Assembly: GCA_017526585.1 (NCBI GenBank)
Contig: JAFXRC010000060.1
Span: 1-43,408 of the forward strand
Direction: 5' to 3'
Source of the DNA: Fibrobacter sp.
GTDB taxonomy: Bacteria > Fibrobacterota > Fibrobacteria > Fibrobacterales > Fibrobacteraceae
DNA length: 43,408 nt
The position numbers and the translations under genes are program-made. The notes beneath the pieces were generated by a model that made no database searches, was not told where the DNA came from, and saw only the letters and a list, made by a program, of their open reading frames with translations. This document shows positions 23,453 through 31,657 of the stretch, piece by piece (positions within the stretch are counted from its first letter, which is position 1; each line of letters begins with the position of its first letter).

Positions 23453-24511
23453 CTACCTAATGCTAAAGTCCAGGAACACGCGCCATGTCGGGTGGCTGTC
23501 ATGACCGATGTGGTTGTAACGGTGGTTGGTATTCTGAGTGGTTGCGCCAATCATAAACATCTGGAATTCAATCGAAACAAGCCTGTTTTCGATGCCGAGT
23601 GCAATCCAGCTGTTGGCTTCCCAGTCGTCCATGTAGAAGAATCTATTGGTCTGGTGGCTTTCGTAAACCGGGAAGGGATTCTTTCCTTCGGCCTCGATCA
23701 GCGCCAGTTCCTTTTTAAGGTTCTTGTCCTTGGTATATAAGTAAAGTCTGTTCTCCGTGTCGACCATTTCGTAGATGGGCTTGGTGAGTCCCAGGGTAAT
23801 GCCTGTGAACAGGTAGGTCGTAGTTCCCTTGACGTGGTAGCCGAACTTGCCTGTGAGAGGCATGTCGAGCGCGAAGTTGTGGTATTTGCGGTCGATGTTA
23901 TGAACCAGCGTGTACTTTTCGCCGGCATCCGTCTTTCCATCGGTGGAGCTATAGTCGAAGTTCCAGCGGGAATACCTGTAAAGGGCGCCCGCTCTTCCCT
24001 GGATGCCCAGGTAGTTGCCGAAATAGCGCCTATAGAAGTAATACATACCTATGCCGTTTCCCCAGTCGACATCATGGTGCATGTGACCATAGCTCTTGTC
24101 GTTGTAAGAACCGTCGACGAGAGAAAGACCGTGGTGAAGCGTCTTGGAGCGTTTCTTGGCTGTTTTTTTGACTTTCGCTAGGTATTCTTCATAAGTAATT
24201 TTGTTCCGCGGCTTCTTGGGCGTGGCGGAATCAGCGGCGGTCGTGTCCGTGCTGAGTGAATCCGGAGTGGCGGCTATCGCTGAATCGGCTGCTACTGTTG
24301 AATCGGCGACGACGGGATCCTGGACGGCCGCAGTCGTATCTGTAGCCGTAGCGTTCTGTGTAGCCGAATCAGCAGGCGCATTTGCCGGATTGGAAACTGC
24401 CGCCTGCGAAGAATCAATGGCTGAGCCTGTGGAATCGGCTGGCTGTGTCTGTGCGAACACAACCCCGGCAGCAAGGCTTGTAATGGTCAAAAATTTCTGT
24501 ATCGTCGTCAT
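23453..24511 (-). CDS. Probable outer-membrane beta-barrel protein
   Basis: The 352-aa precursor begins with a signal peptide (MTTIQKFLTITSLAAGVVFA) and a long Ala/Asp/Ser/Thr-rich repeat-like spacer (to about residue 110). The C-terminal 220 residues alternate aromatic and polar residues (GIGMYYFYRRYFGNYLGIQ, YHNFALDMPLTGKFGYHV, ending WRVFLDFSIR) in the way of outer-membrane beta strands, and the protein ends on an aromatic-rich strand, as porin-like proteins do. No specific family is recognised. I start at ATG 24511 rather than the TTG at 24532, because the signal peptide begins there; the nearest GGGAG is 14 nt upstream, which is long. The partner is the downstream lipoprotein. The 188-bp gap to the next gene holds only A/T-rich DNA with a TTGACA (24567-24572) lacking a clear -10. 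Confidence 0.6.
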   Translation of the reverse strand: MTTIQKFLTITSLAAGVVFAQTQPADSTGSAIDSSQAAVSNPANAPADSATQNATATDTTAAVQDPVVADSTVAADSAIAATPDSLSTDTTAADSATPKKPRNKITYEEYLAKVKKTAKKRSKTLHHGLSLVDGSYNDKSYGHMHHDVDWGNGIGMYYFYRRYFGNYLGIQGRAGALYRYSRWNFDYSSTDGKTDAGEKYTLVHNIDRKYHNFALDMPLTGKFGYHVKGTTTYLFTGITLGLTKPIYEMVDTENRLYLYTKDKNLKKELALIEAEGKNPFPVYESHQTNRFFYMDDWEANSWIALGIENRLVSIEFQMFMIGATTQNTNHRYNHIGHDSHPTWRVFLDFSIR

Positions 24512-24699
24512 GGTATTACGAAATACTCCCAAAATAAGGGTTCCCTTTGTAAAAATAAGTAAAAAATTGACAAAGTGCGAAAAAAATAATTTTTTTGCGT
24601 ATTTTTTGTTCGTTGTAAAGAAATTTTAATTATTTTGATGGTGATAGAAAGGTATGAGGTACTTTTCTTGTTTCGGGCTATAAAAAAGACAGGTTTACA

Positions 24700-27600
24700 A
24701 TGAAAGAAAGAAAATCTTGCATGTTTACATGGCTGATAACCTTGTTTGCCCTGGTGTTTGGGGCTCAGTTCGCATTTGCGGATGTTTGGGATGGTGTTTC
24801 TAGGAAAGCTGCAAAGAAACAGAATATCGATGGTGTGGATTACTTCTTGATTGACTCTGCTGCAAACCTGGTATGGTTTAGTGATACGGTGAATTCGCTT
24901 AGCGGTAATGTCAAGATGAATGCCAAGGTGGTTGCCGAATATATCGACTTGGACAACCATCCGTTTACTCCGATTGCGGCGGGTAAGGGTGGTACTCTGT
25001 TGACGGGTGTCTTTGATGGAAACGGGGTCACGATAGCGAATGTCTATATAGATAGTTTGTCTCTAGGGGTGAAAGACTGTTCTTATGAACAAAATGTCGG
25101 GCTCATTGGCGTCTTGGGTTCTTCTGGTGTTGTCAAGAACGTCGTGTTGGAAAATGTTCATTTGAGTGCCAATGCGGACCGAGGCTACAAATGCGGTGCC
25201 GGTAAGGATAACCAAATTAGCGTGGGCCCGATAGTGGGTTGGGTTAATGGTGGTACAGTTTCGGGTAGCTATGCGTCGGGTGTCATCTATTCCAAGGGAA
25301 AGGGACAGGGCGTCGGTGGCATTGTTGGTACCTTGACGGGTGGCAAGATTATTGACTGTCTGAGTGTTGTCTCTGTGAATGCTTCCGGCGAAGATGGTTA
25401 TGTCGGCGGCATAGCTGGTTATTCGAACAAAGGAACGATCATTACATCTGTCTACGATGGCAATAGCCTTGTGAATACGCAGAACGACATGATTGGCGGT
25501 ATTGTTGGTAAGGATAAGAGTCCCTCGCAGGAGGTTACCATTGAGCTCTGCTACTATGATTCCGATGTGGCTGCAAATGGTGCTGCCGATGCGGTCGTTG
25601 TGGGTCAAACCCCCATTGGAGTGAGTGACGCTAATAAGGAAGAATATGTTTGCAAGTTGAACGGGGGCACTTGGACTTCCAATGCGTGTAGCGAAGACAC
25701 GGGTGTATGGTCCAATGAGCAGCACATCACAAACCAGGGCGTGTCAAAGGATTCCGATGGTGAAACGGTATTCGTCGTGAAGTTTGAGGCGAATGGTGGT
25801 GTATTTCCTGCGGACGCCAAGACGCACAAGGTCCAGAGATACAAAACGAAGCTGACTGCTGATGAAATTTCCACTCCGACTTATGAAAACAAGGTCTTTC
25901 TCGGATGGTCGCTGAAGGCAAATTCGAAAAAGGCTGATGACGATTTGGGGTATGTTTATGGAACGAAGTCTGTATACGCCGTATGGCGCGATCTTAAAGT
26001 CTATACGGTGACTTTTGATCACAACACGGGTGAAGATGCCGAGAAGGTCTCGAAACAAGTTGTTGAAGGCGAAACCATTACGACAGACGGAATTGACTTG
26101 AGGGACTTGCCGACGGTGTTTACGGTGGGCAAGCAGAAGTATTATTTCGATGGTTGGTCCACTTCTAAGAATGGTGGCAAGATTGAATCCTTCGGGGTGG
26201 CGGCTGGTGATGCGACCTTCTATGCGCGCTGGACTCTTTATCCCCAGTTTACCGTGTCCTTTAACATGAATGGTCATGGCGAGGCTCCTGCCGCAGTGGT
26301 TGTTTCGGAAGGCGATGCTGTGGATGCTCCCGCCGCGCCGACTGCCGAAGGCTATGTCTTTGGAGGTTGGTACAAGGAAGCTGCTTGCAAGAATGTTTAT
26401 AACTTCAAGAGCGAAGTGACGGAAAATGTGACTTTGTATGCAAAATGGACTCCCGTTGTATATAAAATTCTTTATAACTTGGGTGGCGGAACGAATGATG
26501 CGGATAACCCGTCGTCCTATACGGTAGAAACGGCGTCTATCGTGTTGAAGGCGCCGGTCAAGGAAGGCTACGAGTTTAAGGGCTGGTTCTATGACGGTGC
26601 TTATACGAACAAGGCGGCACAGATTACGCAAGGCTCTACGGGTGACAAGACGCTCTATGCGAAGTGGGCTGTCAAGACCTATAAGGTTGTGTACAATGGA
26701 GGTTCCAAGAGCCAGGATTATGGTTTTGAAACCGAAAAGATTCACGGCGTCGACTTGACCTTGCAGGGGGCGGTCTTTACTGCAGCCGGGTATACTCAAG
26801 ACGGATGGGCAACCCAAAACGATGGTGCCAAGGTTTATGGGCTGGGAGCGCTCTATTCCACGGATGCTCCTATCGTTCTTTATCCGTACTGGGCTGTTAC
26901 AGAATATACTGTTACATACCATCTGGATGGAGGCGTCAACCATGTGGATAACCCCGTGTCTTACAATCTGAATACGGCTGCGGTTAACCTGAAGAATCCG
27001 ACTAAGGTTGGCTACGATTTTGGCGGTTGGTATGCTGCGGAAGACTTTAGCGGAAGCAAGGTCACGAAGCTAGAAGCGAAGTCTCCTTATGGCAACAAGG
27101 ATTTCTATGCGAAGTGGACTCAGAAAACGGTGACGGTCAAGGTCGAAGCAAAGTCCTGCGAGTACAATGGTAAGAGTTGTGGTGCCAAGGTGACGGTATC
27201 GGGTGTTCCGAGTGGATACAAGGCTGTTGCTGTGACGGATTCTATCAAGAATGTGAATGATGGTCCGATTGAAGCTAAAATTGTGGGCTTCGTCATTACG
27301 GACAATGCGACGGGTGATACGGTGACAACAAGCTTCAATGTCGTCTACCAGGAAAGCGGCTCGGTGACGGTTACTCCTAAGAATGTAAGCTTTGAAGGTA
27401 AGGATGTCACAAAGACTTATACGGGAAGTGAAATCCATGTTGAAAGCAAGGCTACTCCTACGGGTCTGCTGTCTGGACATACCCATAATGTGGGTTACGA
27501 AATTACTAAGACGGACGCTGGTTCTTATCAGGCGGAGATGACTGCTCTTGCCGATGTGAAAATTCTGGACGCCGACGGCCATGATGTGACGGCAAACTAT

Positions 27601-30450
27601 AATGTAACCGATATTAAATCCCCGACGAATGGTCTTGTGATTAACCCGAAGAGCGGCTCGTTCACCATTAAATTGGCTGATGAAAATGTGCCGGTCGGAG
27701 GCTCGATTCAGGGAACGCCGACGAGTACGGCTGCAAGTGGCGTAACGACATTCCTGTACCAGGTTGACGGTGATAGCGACTGGAAGGAAAGCTTGAGTGG
27801 ATTAACCCTGCCGACAACGCCGGGCACATACACGATCAATATCAAGGCTTCTAACCCGAACTATACCGGAGTGCCGACGACGACTGCAAAAATAACGATC
27901 ACGTCGAAACCGGTTGTTACGGTGGTTGCAAAGAGTAGTTCGAAAGTCTATGATGGAACTCCTCTCACGATGAATGATTATACCGTTACAGGTTTCAAGG
28001 ATGGTGATAACGTAATCGTTGGGGCGTTTACGGGCTCTATCACCGATGCCGGCACTGCACCAAATACGGTGGGTACGGTCACGGTGAAGCGCGGTGAAAC
28101 CGATGTAACGGACCAATACGAAGTTAATAAGATCGCCGGTACACTGACGGTGACCAAGGCTACGCTGACCATTACGACACAGAGTGCGTCAAAGGTCTAT
28201 GATGGGACTCCGCTGACGGCAGATAAGTCTGTGACAGGCTTTGTAGGTGAAGAAACCGCGACGGTAACGGCGACGGGTAGCCAGACCATGTATGGTTCTT
28301 CTAAGAATACATACACCATTGTATGGAGTACTGCAAAGCAGGGTAACTACAAAATTGTTGAAAATCTTGGCACCTTGACGGTGACCAAGGCGGCGGCGAC
28401 CATTACCGTTACAGATGCTTCTAAACTGTACGGCGATGCCGACCCGGAGTTTAGCGGAAGTGTGACGGGACGTGTCAATCCGACTGATCTTGGTACGGTT
28501 AAGTATTTCCGCACCAACCTTACGGACAAGAATGCGGGTTCCTACGCCAATGTGATTTCGGCAAGCTATACCGCTAATCCGAACTATGCCGTGACGGTTG
28601 TCCCTGGTAAGTTCACGATTAACAAGCGCAACATCACGCTGACTTCGGCGACGCTTTCCAAGGTGTACGATGGTACGGCTCTTACCGCCCCGACAGTGAC
28701 TGTGGGTGGCGACGGCTTTGCTCCCAACGAAGGCGCTTACTTTACGGTAACCGGTTCGCAGACCGATGCAGGTGTTAGCGACAACGCCTTTACCTATGTG
28801 TTGAAGGCGGGAACGGATACATCCAAGAACTATACGGTAGCGGCCCCTGTCTATGGAACACTCACGGTGACCAAGGCTCCTGTGACAGCGACTGTTGTCG
28901 GTCATAGCGGTACCTATGCCTATAACGGTGTAACGCAGGTGGTGTCGGGTTACGATGTCTCTATTGACAACGCTCTTTACTCTGTAGGCGATATCGCGTT
29001 CAGCGGAGATTCCGTGATTCAGAAGTCCAAGAGCGGAACTTATGCGATGGGGCTTTCTAGTGCGAAGTTTGCGAACAAGAACGGCAACTTTACCGTGACC
29101 TTCGATGTGACCGACGGTTCCTTGACCATTACCTCGCCTGTTGTGGTGGTGTCCTACAATGACGCCGGCGATACGCTGCATGTGGTGGTGAATGAAGATG
29201 ATTCAGATTCCCTGATTAGCGAAAAGATCAACGCCGCCCTTGCAAGTCATGTGCCGCCTATTCCGCTGCCGACCAAGGCAGAAGACGCGGATTCTACATA
29301 CGACTTTGACGGATGGAAGCTGAATCCTGGAACGGGAATGTACGAACCCAACTTTGATGCGTCTGTCAAGCTGGATACCATCAAGGTGAAGTACCAGGAT
29401 AATCCTGAAAAGTTTATCGATGTGACGATTCACGTGACCGACGTCCACAAGGATATTGTACAAAAGATCAATGAAGCTCTTGAAGAGAAGGGGATTGCGC
29501 TCCCGAGCAAGGAGAGCGACGGCGATTCCACCTATGTCTTGGATTGGAAGAAAGACCCCAATACGGGCGTCTATGAACCGGATTTCAAGGGGGTGTTGAT
29601 TGTAGAAAAAATTGTGGTTAAGTACGGCGATGGCGATACGGATACGCTTTATGTCGATATCCGAGCAAAGGATACAAAGTCGCAGATTATCCAAAAGATC
29701 AATGACGCGTTGAACAACCACTTGCCGCCTATCAAGGTGGAAGGCGATGGTCCTGGCTATACGCTCGTGGACTGGGAACAGAACAAGAAGACCGGTTACT
29801 ACGAGCCAGTGTTTGTGAAGGGTGATATGGTGTTCAAGATTAACTTCCACCTGCCCGAAGGTGCTGAGTTGACCAAGAAGTTCGATGGTTACCGTTATGG
29901 CGAAGTGACCATGTTGCCTAAGGCTATCATGAAGTCCGATACGAGCTGGAAGTTCAAGGGCTGGTATACAAGGACTAAGGGCCGTGGCGATAAGGTCAAG
30001 GCGATGCTGGAAACCGATATGGGCAATAAGAGCCTTTATCCGCTGTTCCAGAAGACATTGCGCTACAATGTCAATGGAAAGACTGGCGAGATTGAAGTTA
30101 TCTACACGGATCGTGCCGACACGGTGATTGCCCGCGCCCTGGAAGGCGTCGTTGTGAGAAACTACACCAAGGGCAAGAAGAATTACGCCTTTACGGAGTG
30201 GAAAATTAAGGATGGCGTCTATACGGCTGTGTATGCGGAAGTGAAGCTCAGCTTTGATGTAGTGGTCGATTCGCGTGCGCTCGATATCGTCGATGCAAAG
30301 GTTGGCTCGAACTATGCTGTGATTGACATGGGTGGACGTATCGTCCGTAGCGGTGTGGTCTCGAATGGCTCGCAGCGTGTAGAAGTCTCTAAGTCCGGCA
30401 GCTACATGGTTCGCGTAGGTCGTGAAGCGATGCAGGTCAATGTGAAGTAG
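24700..30450 (+). CDS. Giant exported repeat protein (GLUG, InlB-type and MBG/YDG-like repeats), adhesin candidate
   Basis: The 1916-aa precursor has a signal peptide (MKERKSCMFTWLITLFALVF..., cleavage near 27). Residues about 90-290 hold GLUG-like repeats (VGLIGVLGSSG, VGGIVGTLTGG, VGGIAGYSNKG). Residues about 355-810 hold six InlB B-type repeats of about 70 aa, each ending in a G-x-x-x-x-x-(F/Y)-x-x-W unit such as YVFGGWYKE...LYAKW. From about 810 to 1480 come MBG/YDG-type domains (SSKVYDGTPL, ASKVYDGTPL, LSKVYDGTAL, TLTVTKA). From 1480 to about 1850 are repeats with no name (see separate feature). The last 65 residues resemble the sorting module of other exported proteins here (YAVIDMGGRIV ... 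SGSYMVRV). It lacks a recognisable enzyme domain, so surface adhesion or a scaffold is the likeliest role. It converges with the regulator gene. Confidence 0.8.
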   Translation: MKERKSCMFTWLITLFALVFGAQFAFADVWDGVSRKAAKKQNIDGVDYFLIDSAANLVWFSDTVNSLSGNVKMNAKVVAEYIDLDNHPFTPIAAGKGGTLLTGVFDGNGVTIANVYIDSLSLGVKDCSYEQNVGLIGVLGSSGVVKNVVLENVHLSANADRGYKCGAGKDNQISVGPIVGWVNGGTVSGSYASGVIYSKGKGQGVGGIVGTLTGGKIIDCLSVVSVNASGEDGYVGGIAGYSNKGTIITSVYDGNSLVNTQNDMIGGIVGKDKSPSQEVTIELCYYDSDVAANGAADAVVVGQTPIGVSDANKEEYVCKLNGGTWTSNACSEDTGVWSNEQHITNQGVSKDSDGETVFVVKFEANGGVFPADAKTHKVQRYKTKLTADEISTPTYENKVFLGWSLKANSKKADDDLGYVYGTKSVYAVWRDLKVYTVTFDHNTGEDAEKVSKQVVEGETITTDGIDLRDLPTVFTVGKQKYYFDGWSTSKNGGKIESFGVAAGDATFYARWTLYPQFTVSFNMNGHGEAPAAVVVSEGDAVDAPAAPTAEGYVFGGWYKEAACKNVYNFKSEVTENVTLYAKWTPVVYKILYNLGGGTNDADNPSSYTVETASIVLKAPVKEGYEFKGWFYDGAYTNKAAQITQGSTGDKTLYAKWAVKTYKVVYNGGSKSQDYGFETEKIHGVDLTLQGAVFTAAGYTQDGWATQNDGAKVYGLGALYSTDAPIVLYPYWAVTEYTVTYHLDGGVNHVDNPVSYNLNTAAVNLKNPTKVGYDFGGWYAAEDFSGSKVTKLEAKSPYGNKDFYAKWTQKTVTVKVEAKSCEYNGKSCGAKVTVSGVPSGYKAVAVTDSIKNVNDGPIEAKIVGFVITDNATGDTVTTSFNVVYQESGSVTVTPKNVSFEGKDVTKTYTGSEIHVESKATPTGLLSGHTHNVGYEITKTDAGSYQAEMTALADVKILDADGHDVTANYNVTDIKSPTNGLVINPKSGSFTIKLADENVPVGGSIQGTPTSTAASGVTTFLYQVDGDSDWKESLSGLTLPTTPGTYTINIKASNPNYTGVPTTTAKITITSKPVVTVVAKSSSKVYDGTPLTMNDYTVTGFKDGDNVIVGAFTGSITDAGTAPNTVGTVTVKRGETDVTDQYEVNKIAGTLTVTKATLTITTQSASKVYDGTPLTADKSVTGFVGEETATVTATGSQTMYGSSKNTYTIVWSTAKQGNYKIVENLGTLTVTKAAATITVTDASKLYGDADPEFSGSVTGRVNPTDLGTVKYFRTNLTDKNAGSYANVISASYTANPNYAVTVVPGKFTINKRNITLTSATLSKVYDGTALTAPTVTVGGDGFAPNEGAYFTVTGSQTDAGVSDNAFTYVLKAGTDTSKNYTVAAPVYGTLTVTKAPVTATVVGHSGTYAYNGVTQVVSGYDVSIDNALYSVGDIAFSGDSVIQKSKSGTYAMGLSSAKFANKNGNFTVTFDVTDGSLTITSPVVVVSYNDAGDTLHVVVNEDDSDSLISEKINAALASHVPPIPLPTKAEDADSTYDFDGWKLNPGTGMYEPNFDASVKLDTIKVKYQDNPEKFIDVTIHVTDVHKDIVQKINEALEEKGIALPSKESDGDSTYVLDWKKDPNTGVYEPDFKGVLIVEKIVVKYGDGDTDTLYVDIRAKDTKSQIIQKINDALNNHLPPIKVEGDGPGYTLVDWEQNKKTGYYEPVFVKGDMVFKINFHLPEGAELTKKFDGYRYGEVTMLPKAIMKSDTSWKFKGWYTRTKGRGDKVKAMLETDMGNKSLYPLFQKTLRYNVNGKTGEIEVIYTDRADTVIARALEGVVVRNYTKGKKNYAFTEWKIKDGVYTAVYAEVKLSFDVVVDSRALDIVDAKVGSNYAVIDMGGRIVRSGVVSNGSQRVEVSKSGSYMVRVGREAMQVNVK
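29140..30250 (+). repeat. Four approx. 80-aa tandem repeats in the C-terminal part of the giant protein
   Basis: Units start near 29140, 29374, 29610 and (diverged) 30055. Each begins with a V-x-V-x-Y strand (VVVVSYNDAGDTLHV, KVKYQDNPEKFIDV, VVKYGDGDTDTLYV, LRYNVNGKTGEIEV), then a helix K-I-N-x-A-L (EKINAAL, QKINEAL, QKINDAL; ARALEG in unit 4), then Y-x-x-x-x-W-K-x-(N/D)-x-x-TG-x-YEP-x-F. An InlB-like unit lies between units 3 and 4. I do not recognise this repeat family. Confidence 0.6.
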
Positions 30451-30454
30451 ATTG

Positions 30455-31501
30455 TCACTCCGAGATGTTGATGTTCAATCGATGCACTTTGTAGTGCATG
30501 ACTCTGGGCGAAATACTTAAATCGCGTGCGGCAGCAGACATGTTGCCGCCGTTTCTTTTTAGCGCCTCGCTCAGGATTTCTTTCTCGTAGGTGTCCATGA
30601 GTGTCGACAGCGGCGCAATTTTTCCCGTGAGCATAGGCCTGCGGGCGGATTCGTCGGTTTGTAGTGTCGGCGGCAAGTTGTGCGAATGGATGCAATCGTC
30701 GTCGGTGGCGAGGGCTGCGCGCTCAATGCAGTTTTCGAGTTCCTGCACGTTGCCTGGCCAGTGATAGCTCATGAGCATGTCTATGGCGGGTGTCGAGAGA
30801 CGCACCACGTGCTTGCCGTATTTCAGGTTCACTTGCGAAATGAAATGCTCCGCCAGAAGCAAGATGTCGCTTTTGCGTTGCGCCAAGTCGGGAAGCGATA
30901 TTTGCACGATGTTCAAGCGGTAGAATAGGTCTTCGCGAAAAAGCTTTTGTTGCATCAGGCTTTCGAGGTTTTTGCTCGATGCTGCAATTAGGCGCACATC
31001 GCTGTGCAGGCGAATATTGCCACCTTGGCGGTAGAAGCTTTGGTCTTGCATGAACCGCAGTAGAAGCTCTTGGTTTTTCGGGCTGAGTGCCGAGACATCG
31101 TCCAGGAATAATGTGCCGCCGTTTGCCACTTCGGCTTTGCCCAAGTGGCGGCTGTTTGCGCCAATGAACGCGCCGCGTTCGTAGCCGAAGAGTTCGCTTT
31201 CAAATGTATTTGCCGGGTTGCCGAAGCCTTCGCTTAAGTTTGCACAACCCATCACGACAAAGGGCTGCTCCTTGCGTGCGGAAAGTTCTGCGATGGTGTG
31301 GGCAGTAAGTTCCTTGCCGGTGCCGTCGTTACCGTAGATGAGCACTTGTGCGTCGTTCTTGGCGCACTTCTTGATTTGCTTGTAGACTTCGCGCATCTCG
31401 CCGCTGTTGCCAACCATCTTGCCCGGCTTCTCGTCGATGATATTGCGCAGCTCGCGGATCTCCGCTTTCAGTCTCTTTATTTCTTCTGCTTCAGTCATCA
31501 T
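30455..31501 (-). CDS. NtrC/NifA-like AAA+ regulator without receiver domain, divergent from glnN
   Basis: The 348-aa product has only a short N-terminal coiled segment, no receiver or GAF domain, then a sigma-54-interaction AAA+ domain (about 28-250) and a Fis-type HTH (318-340, GNMSAAARDLSISPRVMHYK). Walker A is GNDGTGKE (57-64; usual GESGTGKE). The sigma-54-contact loop reads GAFIGA at 110-115, with Ile for the invariant Thr of GAFTGA, and Walker B is GGTLFLDD (128-135), with Asp for the usual Glu. FREDLFYRLN (arginine finger) is intact. These changes could weaken sigma-54 activation, so it may act as a DNA-binding repressor or a non-canonical activator. It sits divergent from glnN, and TTACA-N4-TGTAA operators lie at 31506-31519 and 31535-31548. 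The start has no clear ribosome-binding site. Confidence 0.85.
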   Translation of the reverse strand: MMTEAEEIKRLKAEIRELRNIIDEKPGKMVGNSGEMREVYKQIKKCAKNDAQVLIYGNDGTGKELTAHTIAELSARKEQPFVVMGCANLSEGFGNPANTFESELFGYERGAFIGANSRHLGKAEVANGGTLFLDDVSALSPKNQELLLRFMQDQSFYRQGGNIRLHSDVRLIAASSKNLESLMQQKLFREDLFYRLNIVQISLPDLAQRKSDILLLAEHFISQVNLKYGKHVVRLSTPAIDMLMSYHWPGNVQELENCIERAALATDDDCIHSHNLPPTLQTDESARRPMLTGKIAPLSTLMDTYEKEILSEALKRNGGNMSAAARDLSISPRVMHYKVHRLNINISE

Positions 31502-31504
31502 GCT

Positions 31505-31533
31505 TTTACATTTTTGTAATAATATAGTATAAT
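31505..31533 (+). promoter_or_regulatory. Rightward sigma-70 promoter for glnN
   Basis: TTTACA (31505-31510), 17-bp spacer, TATAAT (31528-31533): a perfect -10 at ideal spacing. Predicted start near 31540, inside operator 2, giving a leader of about 115 nt before glnN. Confidence 0.7.
31506..31519. promoter_or_regulatory. Operator 1 (TTACA-TTTT-TGTAA) near the regulator start
   Basis: Perfect inverted repeat with 5-bp arms and a 4-bp centre, 4 nt upstream of the regulator ATG (31501). It overlaps the rightward -35 TTTACA (31505-31510). The second copy has identical arms and lies 29 bp away centre to centre. Confidence 0.65.
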
Positions 31534-31549
31534 TTTACAATTATGTAAA
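31521..31549 (-). promoter_or_regulatory. Leftward sigma-70 promoter for the regulator gene, overlapping the glnN promoter
   Basis: On the minus strand TTTACA (31549-31544), 17-bp spacer, TATATT (31526-31521). The predicted start near 31514 lies inside operator 1, leaving only about 13 nt before the ATG. Its -35 lies in operator 2, as the rightward -35 lies in operator 1, so the two promoters overlap face to face. Confidence 0.65.
31535..31548. promoter_or_regulatory. Operator 2 (TTACA-ATTA-TGTAA) at the glnN start site
   Basis: Perfect inverted repeat with the same arms as operator 1. It covers the predicted glnN transcription start and the -35 of the leftward promoter, so one bound dimer would block both. 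A further half-site TGTAA lies at 31568-31572 in the glnN leader. Confidence 0.65.
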
Positions 31550-31657
31550 ACATTTTGTTTCAAAACTTGTAAAATTTGGGTGCCATTCCCTATTTTTATT
31601 CCTAATTTCCTTCCATAAATTGAAAAAAAACGCAAAACGGCAAAAATGAGGTTCAAA

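Noticed and set aside
24567..24600. Promoter TTGACA and A7/T7 inverted tract before the giant protein
   Set aside because: No -10 at suitable distance from TTGACA, and the A/T tract is an imperfect inverted repeat; kept as descriptive only.
25744..26943. 399-aa minus-strand frame inside the giant protein gene
   Set aside because: The sense frame encodes regular InlB repeats; the antisense frame is Ile/Arg-rich noise.
31570..31585. Sigma-54 promoter (TGGCAC at -24, leftward) upstream of the regulator
   Set aside because: The -12 element reads TTTTA rather than TTGC, and a much better sigma-70 pair exists at 31521-31549.
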